A DNA stretch of 64,000 bases from Chitinimonas prasina (GTDB lineage: Bacteria > Pseudomonadota > Gammaproteobacteria > Burkholderiales > Chitinimonadaceae), in contig NZ_BSOG01000003.1 of assembly GCF_030160395.1 (NCBI RefSeq), positions 62,001 to 126,000 of the forward strand. Reading direction: 5' to 3'. Positions 9,744-18,952 of the stretch are shown here, piece by piece. Numbering within the stretch: position 1 is the stretch's first letter; every line of letters starts with the position of its first letter. Both the position numbers and the translations under genes were made by a program. The notes below the pieces were generated by a model. That model had not been told where the DNA came from. It was given only the letters and a program-made list of their open reading frames with translations, and did no database searches.

Positions 9744-11333
9744 CTAGTGCGCTGCCCCTGGACTGGGGGCATATTCAAACAACTCGTAGCCTACCGCCTG
9801 CTCGTTGAGCCGTACGGCGCGTATCAGTTGCTCGCCTTCATCGGTGTAGATCACCAGCTCGCGCATGGGCGAGAAGGTGCCACGCGGGGCGATGACCAGC
9901 GGCGGCTGTTTGAGTGCGGGCACTTCGGGCAGCAGGACGCAGGGCTGAAAGGTGGCGCCGGCATGGGTGATGCTGGGGCGCTGCATGGCCGGCTCGCCCT
10001 TGGGGGCCAGCACCTGTATGCCGACCTCCAGCGATTCGCCTTCCTCCACTGTCTGCAACCAGCGCACGCAACCTAGCATCCAGTCATCGCCGGGGGCGCC
10101 ACGCAGACCGACGATATCGCCCACCCGGTAGGTGCAGTTCTGCGGGGCAGGCTGCAGCTTGAGGGCATAGCCGCCGGGGCTTTCGTTGATGACCAGCCAG
10201 CTGTCGGCCGGGCCATAGTTGGCGCCGGAGACACTGACCGGTCCCTGCTCGTCCACTACGCTGTCATCCAGCACCACAGGCTGTAGCAGCGGCTGGGCGC
10301 CATTGAGGTAGAAGGCCGTCATGCGCAGGCCGCCCACCATATTGACGCGACTGTTGGCGCGTATGCGCTGGAACACCCGCTTTGGGGCGATGCTCCACTG
10401 CCGGGTGACGCGCCGCAGCAGGTCTATCCAGGCCTGGGCCTTGGGCCGGTCGCTAGCGCCGGGCAGTTTCTGCTCCACCGCATGCAGGGCCTTGTGCAGC
10501 AGCTTGGCCATCTCCATGGTGTCGAGCAGGATGGCATTACTGGCCTCCACATCCATTGGGCGCTGCCCGAGGAAAGCCGGGGGCTGGTCTACATCCATGC
10601 GTACCAGGAAGAACCCGGCAGGATTGGGGGTGTTGCCCAGTGGCTGGAACTGGGCGGCTGCGCCGTAGCTCTTGATCAGCTCTTGTATCTTGTCGTGCTC
10701 CACCGGGTGGTAACGGTAGGGGTCGGACAAGGCTAGCAGCAGGATCTGCTTGTAATATCCGCCTATGGTCTTGGTCGGGTGCTCGGCACCTTCTGGCTGG
10801 TCTATCAGCTTGTGCTGTATGGCGTAGCGGAACAGGCTGTGCACTTCCTGCCAGACGCCAGTAGGAATGGGGCTATAGCTCTTGCAGCAGACCCACATCA
10901 GCTTGTAGTAGGTGATCAGCAGCTTGCGTATTACATCGGGGATGTGTTTTTGGCCCAGGCTGAAGCGGGCGCCAAGTCGGCCCAGCAGGATGATCTTGTA
11001 GCCATTGGCCAGCTCCAGCTGCAGGTTGCGCGCCAGCGCGGCGGTTTGCTTGAATTTTTCCTTGGCGGGCACGGTGGCCGAGGTATAGGCGTCTTCCAGC
11101 GGCGCATCCAGCAAGTCAGACGCCAGCTGGTAGTGCTCCATCAGCTTGAGTCGGGTGTCGTCGTCCAGCTTGATGCGGTTGAGCGTGGTCAAGGCATCAA
11201 AGATGGCCCGGGTGGTCTCCATCAGGTTGGCGGGCGGCAGCGAGACCAGCCAGGCTTTGACGGCCTTGGGATTGGTCTCGACGCTGATGGAGTAACCGGT
11301 AATCGGTTCCGGTACATTGAGAGCGAGCGACAT
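9744..11333 (-). CDS. Conserved PilZ-like domain protein
   Basis: A 529-residue cytoplasmic protein with no signal peptide or membrane segment. The first 300 residues are largely helical and not recognised by motif. The C-terminal part (about 315-445) resembles a PilZ c-di-GMP-binding domain: RVFQR at 319-323 (RxxxR) and NESPGG at 383-388 (NxSxxG), followed by VGDIVGLRG and LEVGIQVL. The 60-residue gap between the two motifs is larger than usual, so c-di-GMP binding is only inferred. The gene stands alone. A weak TATATA box lies upstream at about 11360-11367 on this strand. Related long proteins occur in betaproteobacteria. Confidence 0.6.
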   Translation of the reverse strand: MSLALNVPEPITGYSISVETNPKAVKAWLVSLPPANLMETTRAIFDALTTLNRIKLDDDTRLKLMEHYQLASDLLDAPLEDAYTSATVPAKEKFKQTAALARNLQLELANGYKIILLGRLGARFSLGQKHIPDVIRKLLITYYKLMWVCCKSYSPIPTGVWQEVHSLFRYAIQHKLIDQPEGAEHPTKTIGGYYKQILLLALSDPYRYHPVEHDKIQELIKSYGAAAQFQPLGNTPNPAGFFLVRMDVDQPPAFLGQRPMDVEASNAILLDTMEMAKLLHKALHAVEQKLPGASDRPKAQAWIDLLRRVTRQWSIAPKRVFQRIRANSRVNMVGGLRMTAFYLNGAQPLLQPVVLDDSVVDEQGPVSVSGANYGPADSWLVINESPGGYALKLQPAPQNCTYRVGDIVGLRGAPGDDWMLGCVRWLQTVEEGESLEVGIQVLAPKGEPAMQRPSITHAGATFQPCVLLPEVPALKQPPLVIAPRGTFSPMRELVIYTDEGEQLIRAVRLNEQAVGYELFEYAPSPGAAH

Positions 11334-11432
11334 GTGTTTCCACGAACAGTTGCTGTTGTTTTATATAGGCGATATTCGCTTAGCATGCGAACTCGCCGCT
11401 CCCCGACCTGATATTTCGCCACGTCAGCCTGT

Positions 11433-12749
11433 TCAGTCCAGGCCCTCGTCCAGCAAGGCCTGCAGTGTCGCAAACGCGGCCTGTAGTTCCATGATAGTAA
11501 CTACGTAGGGCGGCATCAGGTAGACGGAATTATTCACTGGCCTGACCAGCAGCCCCCTCGCCAGGGCGGCCTCGAAGAAGCGGCTGGCAAAGCCGGGGCG
11601 GGCATCGTTGACTTCAAAGGCCCAGATCATGCCCAGATGGCGGCCATGGCTTACCCGCGGGTGGCTGACCAGGCGGGCGAAATCGGCTGCAACAGCGGCG
11701 GCTTTGGCGCGGTTGCTGTCCAGTACGGCGTCGTCCCGGAAAATGGCTAGCACCTCCAGCGCGGCGCGGCAGGCCAGGGCATTGCCGGTATAGCTGTGGC
11801 TGTGCAGGAAACCCCGGCTGACATCGTCGTGATAGAAGGCGGCATAGATGGCGTCGGTCGTCAGTACCGCCGACAGCGGCAGGTAGCCGCCGGTAATGCC
11901 TTTGGACAGGCAGATGAAATCGGGCCGTATGCCAGCCTGCTCGCAGGCAAACAAGGTGCCGGTGCGGCCAAAGCCCATGGCGATCTCATCGGCGATCAGG
12001 TGCACGCCATACTGGTCGCATAGCGCGCGTGCACGCTGCAGATAGGCCGGGTGGTACATGGCCATGCCGGCGGCACCCTGGCATAGGGGCTCGACAATAA
12101 AGGCCGCCAGTTCGCCCGCTTGCTGCCGGAACAATTGCTCCAGGTCTGCCGCTGCCCGCAGGGCGTAGGCTTCGGCGGTTTCACCGGCCTCGGCCAGGCG
12201 CCAGTCGGGCGACATGACCCGGTGGGTCTGGCGCAGCAGGGGCGCGTAGGTGGCGCTGAACAGCGGGACATCGGTCACGCTGAGCGCGCCCAGGGTCTCG
12301 CCGTGGTAGCTGTTGCGCAGGCTGACAAAGCCGGTCTTGCGCTCCTGGCCCAGGTTACGCCAGTAGTGATAGCTCATCTTCAGCGCGATTTCGGTGGCGC
12401 TGGCGCCATCAGAGCCATAGAAGGCATGGCCCAGGCCTGTCAGCTGGCCCAGCTGCTCGGACAGTTCCACCACCGGCTTCTGGGTGAAGCCGGCCAGTAT
12501 CACGTGTTCCAGCGTGTTCATCTGGTCCAGGATGGCGGCACTCATGCGGGGGTTGGCGTGGCCGAACAGGTTGACCCACCAACTGCTGACGCCATCGAGG
12601 AAGCGATGTCCTTCGAAATCCACCAGCCAGGCACCGTCGCCACTGGCCACGGGCACGATGGGCAAGGCTTCGTGGCGTTTCATCTGGGTGCACGGATGCC
12701 ATACGGCCTGGCGGCTACGGGCCAGCCAGTCTTGATTGGGGGTGGTCAT
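11433..12749 (-). CDS. bioA: Adenosylmethionine--8-amino-7-oxononanoate aminotransferase
   Basis: A 438-residue class III PLP aminotransferase that makes 7,8-diaminopelargonate in biotin synthesis, using SAM as amino donor. Diagnostic stretches are VWHPCTQMKRHEA, the substrate-site GVSSWWVNLFGH, YHGETLGALSVTD, LIADEIAMGFGRTG (PLP Asp) and the Schiff-base lysine in CLSKGITGGYLPL. ATG 12749 has AGGAGA 9 bases upstream and gives the family's normal N-terminus; the 47 codons upstream are non-homologous. No other bio genes lie nearby. BirA in this window may repress it. Confidence 0.95.
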   Translation of the reverse strand: MTTPNQDWLARSRQAVWHPCTQMKRHEALPIVPVASGDGAWLVDFEGHRFLDGVSSWWVNLFGHANPRMSAAILDQMNTLEHVILAGFTQKPVVELSEQLGQLTGLGHAFYGSDGASATEIALKMSYHYWRNLGQERKTGFVSLRNSYHGETLGALSVTDVPLFSATYAPLLRQTHRVMSPDWRLAEAGETAEAYALRAAADLEQLFRQQAGELAAFIVEPLCQGAAGMAMYHPAYLQRARALCDQYGVHLIADEIAMGFGRTGTLFACEQAGIRPDFICLSKGITGGYLPLSAVLTTDAIYAAFYHDDVSRGFLHSHSYTGNALACRAALEVLAIFRDDAVLDSNRAKAAAVAADFARLVSHPRVSHGRHLGMIWAFEVNDARPGFASRFFEAALARGLLVRPVNNSVYLMPPYVVTIMELQAAFATLQALLDEGLD

Positions 12750-13030
12750 GCTGCTTGTCTCCTGTCCTGTGCGCTGTTGGCGCACCTGCCCGTTTGTGGC
12801 TGCTCGGTGGGCCGGGCTTCTGGCTCGGGCCACGCGCGGCGTGCGCAGCTTATCGGCATAGGACCATGCACTGCAACGATGGCGAGGCATTCTGGTAGGT
12901 GGCCGTCATGCGCCTGTAAAGCGCTTTCCATCTAATGTCGTGCTGGGCGCAGTTTCACATCCTGGCACTGTCGTTCGTCATTAGCGCGGTCTTATCTGCG
13001 GTACCGGACCAATTATCTGCAAGCCTCGCC
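12750..13030. other. Intergenic region between bioA and the groES promoter
   Basis: About 280 bp between the divergent bioA and groES genes. It should hold the bioA promoter, but no convincing boxes or BirA-like palindrome were found. Short frames here have no recognisable features. Confidence 0.4.
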
Positions 13031-13057
13031 CTTGAAATGGGATAACACTGCCCATAT
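13031..13057 (+). promoter_or_regulatory. Sigma-32 (heat-shock) promoter of groESL
   Basis: CTTGAAA (13031-13037), a 13-bp spacer, and CCCATAT (13051-13057) match the RpoH promoter consensus almost exactly, 100 bp before the groES start. Confidence 0.88.
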
Positions 13058-13059
13058 CA

Positions 13060-13086
13060 TTAGCACTCGTTAGCCTAGAGTGCTAG
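13060..13086. promoter_or_regulatory. CIRCE operator (HrcA site) of groESL
   Basis: TTAGCACTC-N9-GAGTGCTAG matches the CIRCE inverted repeat with one terminal mismatch. It begins three bases after the sigma-32 -10 box, so it covers the expected transcription start. HrcA binding here would repress the heat-shock promoter. hrcA itself is not in the window. Confidence 0.92.
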
Positions 13087-13157
13087 CAGCGAACATCAAA
13101 CTGTTGATTTTTGCCTGTCACGGCATTCAGCAAATCGTATTCCTACAGGAGAAAACC

Positions 13158-15135
<1,978 letters not shown>

Positions 15136-15174
15136 TCCCGCAGCGGCAGGCCTTGCTGGCAAGGCCGCCAAAGC

Positions 15175-15206
15175 AAAACCCCTGGGTATCTGCCCAGGGG
15201 TTTTTT
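15175..15206. terminator. Rho-independent terminator after groEL (bidirectional)
   Basis: CCCCTGGG-TATCTG-CCCAGGGG followed by six T residues. The upstream AAAA gives a T-run on the other strand too, so it can also end psd transcription. Confidence 0.9.
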
Positions 15207-15255
15207 ATTGCTTGGCACCTGGGAAGTACGCTAGGTGCCGGGTATGGCTGTGCGT

Positions 15256-16104
15256 TTATTGCGGCCAGTCGGCCATCTTTTCGCCCAGCTGTACGCCCTT
15301 GGCAGGCGCCCAGTCTGGCGCGAAGGGCAGGGCGGGGCCGGGGAACAGCATGACCACGGTGGAGCCCAGCAGGAAGCGGCCCATCTCTTCGCCTTGCTTG
15401 AGCACGATCTGCTGGTCGCGGTAGTCCCATTCCTCGATGGCAGGACGACGGGGCGGATTGACCACACCGTGCCAGACGGTGGCCATGCTGCCGACGATGG
15501 TGGCGCCCACCAGGGTCAGCACGAAGGGGCCCTTGGCGGATTCAAAAAGGCAGACCACCCGTTCGTTACGGGCGAACAGGCCGGGTACGCCACGTGCAGT
15601 GGCCGGGTTGACCGAAAACAGCTCGCCCGGCACGTAGATCATGCGCAGCAAACGCCCGTCGCAAGGCATGTGGATGCGGTGGTAGTCGCGTGGGCTGAGG
15701 TAGATGGTGGCAAAGCTGCCGTTCTCGAACTGTGCTGCCAGCGCGGCATCGCCGCCCACCAGGGCCGTGGTGGAATACTGGTGGCCTTTGGCCTGGAATA
15801 TCTGGTCGCGCTCGATGCGGCCAAACTGGCTGATGGCGCCATCCACCGGGCAGACCAAGTCGGCCTGGGCCAGCGGCCTGGCGCCCTCCTTGAGGGCGCG
15901 GGTAAAGAAATCGTTGAAGCTGTTGTAGCTGTCGAGATCGGGGTTGGCGGCTTCGGCCATATTGACCTTGTAGCGCGCCACAAAACGGCGCATCTCCCAG
16001 CGCATCCAGCGGCCGGCTGGACGGCTGGCCAGGTGGCCGGCCAAGCGGGTCATGGCCAGTTTGGGCATGAGATACTGCATTAGAACAAACAGCCGATCAG
16101 ACAC
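15256..16104 (-). CDS. psd: Phosphatidylserine decarboxylase proenzyme
   Basis: A 282-residue membrane-associated enzyme that decarboxylates phosphatidylserine to phosphatidylethanolamine. The self-cleavage motif LGST, where Ser becomes the pyruvoyl group, lies near residue 248. The conserved VCPVDGAISQFG, LSPRDYHRIHMPC and ELFSVNP segments are present. It starts at GTG 16104 (MSDRLFVLMQYL), which matches homologues. It diverges from pssA, which makes its substrate. In many betaproteobacteria the two are co-directional. Confidence 0.95.
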   Translation of the reverse strand: MSDRLFVLMQYLMPKLAMTRLAGHLASRPAGRWMRWEMRRFVARYKVNMAEAANPDLDSYNSFNDFFTRALKEGARPLAQADLVCPVDGAISQFGRIERDQIFQAKGHQYSTTALVGGDAALAAQFENGSFATIYLSPRDYHRIHMPCDGRLLRMIYVPGELFSVNPATARGVPGLFARNERVVCLFESAKGPFVLTLVGATIVGSMATVWHGVVNPPRRPAIEEWDYRDQQIVLKQGEEMGRFLLGSTVVMLFPGPALPFAPDWAPAKGVQLGEKMADWPQ

Positions 16105-16248
16105 AATCGATTCCGGGTTAGGGGAAAGCGGGAGATTCTAACGCATGCTTGCTTCGCCCGGCGGCAGAATACCGGGTTTACCCAGGTTGGATGACAGACG
16201 TGAAGCGATGATGTCCGGGCTACCGCCCAGCTTGGTCGATAGGCCGCA

Positions 16249-16277
16249 AAGACAGGGGCTGGCGGCTCAGCTAGAAT
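16249..16277 (+). promoter_or_regulatory. Candidate promoter for pssA
   Basis: AAGACA (16249-16254), a 17-bp spacer and TAGAAT (16272-16277) lie 65 bp upstream of the pssA start. The spacing is good and the -35 box is weak. Confidence 0.35.
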
Positions 16278-16341
16278 CGTGTCCCGAATCTGCGACAGGG
16301 CCGATGGCCCCAGTGCAGGCAGTCGAACGAGAAACCACACT

Positions 16342-17085
16342 ATGCAACCGAGCGACAAGCGCCCCTTGAACCTGCGCCGCCAAAGCATCTACCTGCTGCC
16401 CAACAGCTTTACCCTGGCGGCCCTGTTCGCTGGTTTCTATGCCATCGTGCAGGCCATGAACCACCGCTTCGAGCCTGCTGCAGTGGCCATCTTTGTTGCC
16501 ATGGTGCTGGATGGCATGGATGGCCGGGTGGCGCGCATGACCAATACCCAGAGTGCCTTCGGGGCGGAGTTCGATTCGCTGTCGGACATGGTGTCGTTTG
16601 GCGTGGCGCCAGCGCTGGTGGCGTATGAGTGGATGCTGCGCGGCTTTGGCAAGCTGGGGTGGATAGTCGCTTTCATCTATTGTGCGGCGGCCGCCCTGCG
16701 CTTGGCGCGCTTCAATACCCAGCTGGAAGTGGCCGATAAACGCTTCTTTCAGGGCATGCCTTCGCCCACGGCTGCGGCCCTGGTGGCCGGTTTTGTCTGG
16801 ATATCGCTGGAGGCCGGCTGGACTGGTGAGGCCATACGCTGGGGGGCGCTGGCCGTGACCGCCTTTGCCGGGCTGACCATGGTCAGCAATGTGCGCTATT
16901 ACAGCTTCAAGGAGATCAACGTCCGCAAGACCGTGCCTTTCTTTGTGCTGCTGCCGATATTGTTCGTGCTGGTGGCCATTGCAGCCAACCCGCCTATCGC
17001 CTTGTTTGCCTTGTTCGTGGTCTACGCGCTGTCCGGCTATGTGCTGGCGTTGTGGAACCGGCTCAAGCCTGCGAACAAGGCTTGA
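16342..17085 (+). CDS. pssA: CDP-diacylglycerol--serine O-phosphatidyltransferase
   Basis: A 247-residue polytopic CDP-alcohol phosphatidyltransferase. The catalytic signature is DGMDGRVARM..FGAEFDSLSD. It has about six or seven transmembrane helices and makes phosphatidylserine from CDP-diacylglycerol and serine, the substrate of psd next door. The C-terminal helices (FFVLLPILFVLVAIA, ALFALFVVYALSGYVL) match the subclass II membrane enzyme. ATG 16342 (MQPSDKRPLNLRR) is preferred over an upstream in-frame start at 16279. leuA lies downstream, separated by an attenuator. Confidence 0.93.
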   Translation: MQPSDKRPLNLRRQSIYLLPNSFTLAALFAGFYAIVQAMNHRFEPAAVAIFVAMVLDGMDGRVARMTNTQSAFGAEFDSLSDMVSFGVAPALVAYEWMLRGFGKLGWIVAFIYCAAAALRLARFNTQLEVADKRFFQGMPSPTAAALVAGFVWISLEAGWTGEAIRWGALAVTAFAGLTMVSNVRYYSFKEINVRKTVPFFVLLPILFVLVAIAANPPIALFALFVVYALSGYVLALWNRLKPANKA

Positions 17086-17116
17086 CGTTGACGCCGCAGG
17101 CTTTTACTCTCCAAGC

Positions 17117-17200
17117 ATGACTTCGACCAACAGCCGCCCGTTTCTGCTACTACTAGCCGAGAACGACCTCTCCGGGCCGCTGTTACGTCTTGCGCGATAA
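17117..17200 (+). CDS. leuA leader peptide (LeuL-like)
   Basis: A 27-codon frame reading MTSTNSRPFLLLLAENDL then SGPLLRLAR. Eight of 27 residues are leucine, including four in a row encoded CTG-CTA-CTA-CTA. CTA is a rare Leu codon in this GC-rich DNA. It lies between pssA and leuA and is followed by a terminator hairpin just before leuA. This is the layout of a transcription-attenuation leader, in which ribosome stalling at Leu codons under leucine starvation prevents termination. Not experimentally known here. Confidence 0.8.
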   Translation: MTSTNSRPFLLLLAENDLSGPLLRLAR

Positions 17201-17234
17201 ACGCGCTTAGCCAGACCAGAACAACATCAATCTC

Positions 17235-17267
17235 AGCCGCCCGGCCCTTAGGCCCGGCGGCTTTTTT
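17235..17267 (+). terminator. Attenuator terminator of leuA
   Basis: AGCCGCCCGGCC-CTTA-GGCCCGGCGGCT (one mismatch in the stem) followed by six T residues, ending 30 bp before the leuA ATG. The leader segment CCGGGCC at 17172-17178 can pair with GGCCCGG at 17251-17257 and so could act as an anti-terminator arm. Confidence 0.8.
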
Positions 17268-17296
17268 GTTATTACATCGTCACTGGAGACAGCATC

Positions 17297-18829
17297 ATGA
17301 GCGAACGGCTCTACATATTCGATACCACCTTGCGCGACGGCGAGCAGAGTCCGGGCGCTTCCATGACCCGTGACGAGAAGATACGCATCGCCCGCCAGCT
17401 GGAGAAGCTGGGAGTGGACATCATCGAAGCCGGTTTTGCTGCTGCCAGCCCAGGTGACGCCGAATCCATCAACGCCATCGCCGAGGCCATCAAGGAGTCC
17501 ACCATCTGTTCGCTGGCGCGGGCCAATGAGCGCGATATCCGTGCGGCGGGCGAGGCCATCAAGCCGGCTGCTCGTGGCCGTATCCACACCTTTATTGCCA
17601 CCAGCCCCATCCATATGGAAAAAAAGCTGCGCATGCAGCCAGACCAGGTGGTGGAGGCCGCCGTGGCGGCCGTCAAGCTGGCGCGTCAATACACCGACGA
17701 TGTGGAGTTCTCTGCCGAGGATGCCTTGCGCTCCGAGCCGGATTTCCTCTGCCGTATCTTTGATGCCGTGATAAAAGCCGGGGCCCGCACCATCAATGTG
17801 CCTGATACCGTGGGCTATGCCGTGCCGCACCTGACCACCGAGTTCTTCCGCAAGCTGATTGAGGGTACGCCCAATTCGGACCAGGTGATCTGGTCGGCGC
17901 ACTGCCATAACGACCTCGGCATGGCGGTGGCCAACTCCCTGGCTGCCGTGATGGGCGGCGCCCGCCAGGTGGAGTGCACCATCAATGGCCTGGGTGAGCG
18001 TGCCGGCAATGCTGCGCTGGAAGAGATCGTCATGGCGGTACGCACCCGCTGCGACGTGTTTGACCTGGAGACCCGCATCGATACCACACAGATCGTGCCG
18101 GCCTCCAAGCTGATTTCCTCGATTACCGGCTACCCAGTGCAGCCGAACAAGGCGGTGGTCGGTGCCAACGCCTTTGCGCATGAGTCCGGCATACACCAGG
18201 ACGGCGTGCTCAAGCACCGCGAGACCTATGAAATCATGTCGGCCGAATCGGTGGGCTGGAGCCAGAACAAGCTGACCTTGGGCAAGCTCTCTGGCCGCAA
18301 CGCCTTCCGTACCCGCTTGCAGGAGCTGGGCATACTGCCCGAAGGCGAGGAGGCCCTGAATGCTGCCTTTGCCCGCTTCAAGGAGCTGGCCGACAAGAAG
18401 CGCGAGATTTTTGACGAGGACCTGCGCGCCTTGCTGGGCGATAGTGGCCCGGATGCGACCGAGCGTTACCGGCTGATCTCGCTCAAAGTGGTGTCGGAAA
18501 CCGGCGAGCAGCCCACGGCCAACCTGGTGATGGGTGCGCAAGGCGAGGAGCACAGGGTGGTGGCGCACGGTGCCGGCCCGGTCGATGCGGTGTTCAAGGC
18601 CATAGAGAGTGTCGCGCAGAGCGGCGCCGACCTGCTGCTGTACTCTGTCAATGCGGTGACGGCGGGGACGGATTCGCAGGCCGAGGTGACGGTGCGCCTG
18701 TCGCTGGATGATATGGTGGTGAATGGCCAGGGGGCTGACATTGATGTGCTGGTGGCCTCGACTGAGGCCTATATCTCGGCCCTGAACCGACTAACGACCG
18801 AGGCCGGGCGGGCGCATCCACAGGCTTGA
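17297..18829 (+). CDS. leuA: 2-isopropylmalate synthase
   Basis: A 510-residue enzyme that condenses acetyl-CoA with 2-ketoisovalerate, the committed step of leucine synthesis. Motifs are [16 protein letters not shown] (substrate and metal site), [16 protein letters not shown] (metal His), [15 protein letters not shown], and a C-terminal regulatory domain (about 390-505) for leucine feedback. ATG 17297 has CTGGAGA upstream. It contains several in-frame ATA isoleucine codons, unlike groEL. Expression is probably controlled by the leader peptide and attenuator upstream. Confidence 0.97.
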   Translation: MSERLYIFDTTLRDGEQSPGASMTRDEKIRIARQLEKLGVDIIEAGFAAASPGDAESINAIAEAIKESTICSLARANERDIRAAGEAIKPAARGRIHTFIATSPIHMEKKLRMQPDQVVEAAVAAVKLARQYTDDVEFSAEDALRSEPDFLCRIFDAVIKAGARTINVPDTVGYAVPHLTTEFFRKLIEGTPNSDQVIWSAHCHNDLGMAVANSLAAVMGGARQVECTINGLGERAGNAALEEIVMAVRTRCDVFDLETRIDTTQIVPASKLISSITGYPVQPNKAVVGANAFAHESGIHQDGVLKHRETYEIMSAESVGWSQNKLTLGKLSGRNAFRTRLQELGILPEGEEALNAAFARFKELADKKREIFDEDLRALLGDSGPDATERYRLISLKVVSETGEQPTANLVMGAQGEEHRVVAHGAGPVDAVFKAIESVAQSGADLLLYSVNAVTAGTDSQAEVTVRLSLDDMVVNGQGADIDVLVASTEAYISALNRLTTEAGRAHPQA

Positions 18830-18859
18830 TGCCTGACGGGTACGGTACGCCAGGCCACA

Positions 18860-18897
18860 AAACAAAAAGCCCGCACGAAGTGCGGGCTTTTTGTTTG
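18860..18897. terminator. Bidirectional terminator after leuA
   Basis: AAAAAGCCCGCAC-GAA-GTGCGGGCTTTTT is a perfect stem with A-run and T-run. It separates leuA from the convergent Ig-repeat lipoprotein gene. Confidence 0.92.
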
Positions 18898-18952
18898 CTA
18901 CTGCTTGCTGCAACCCGCCAGCCTTGGGGGCTGGCGGGAGTGAGGGCAGTCT

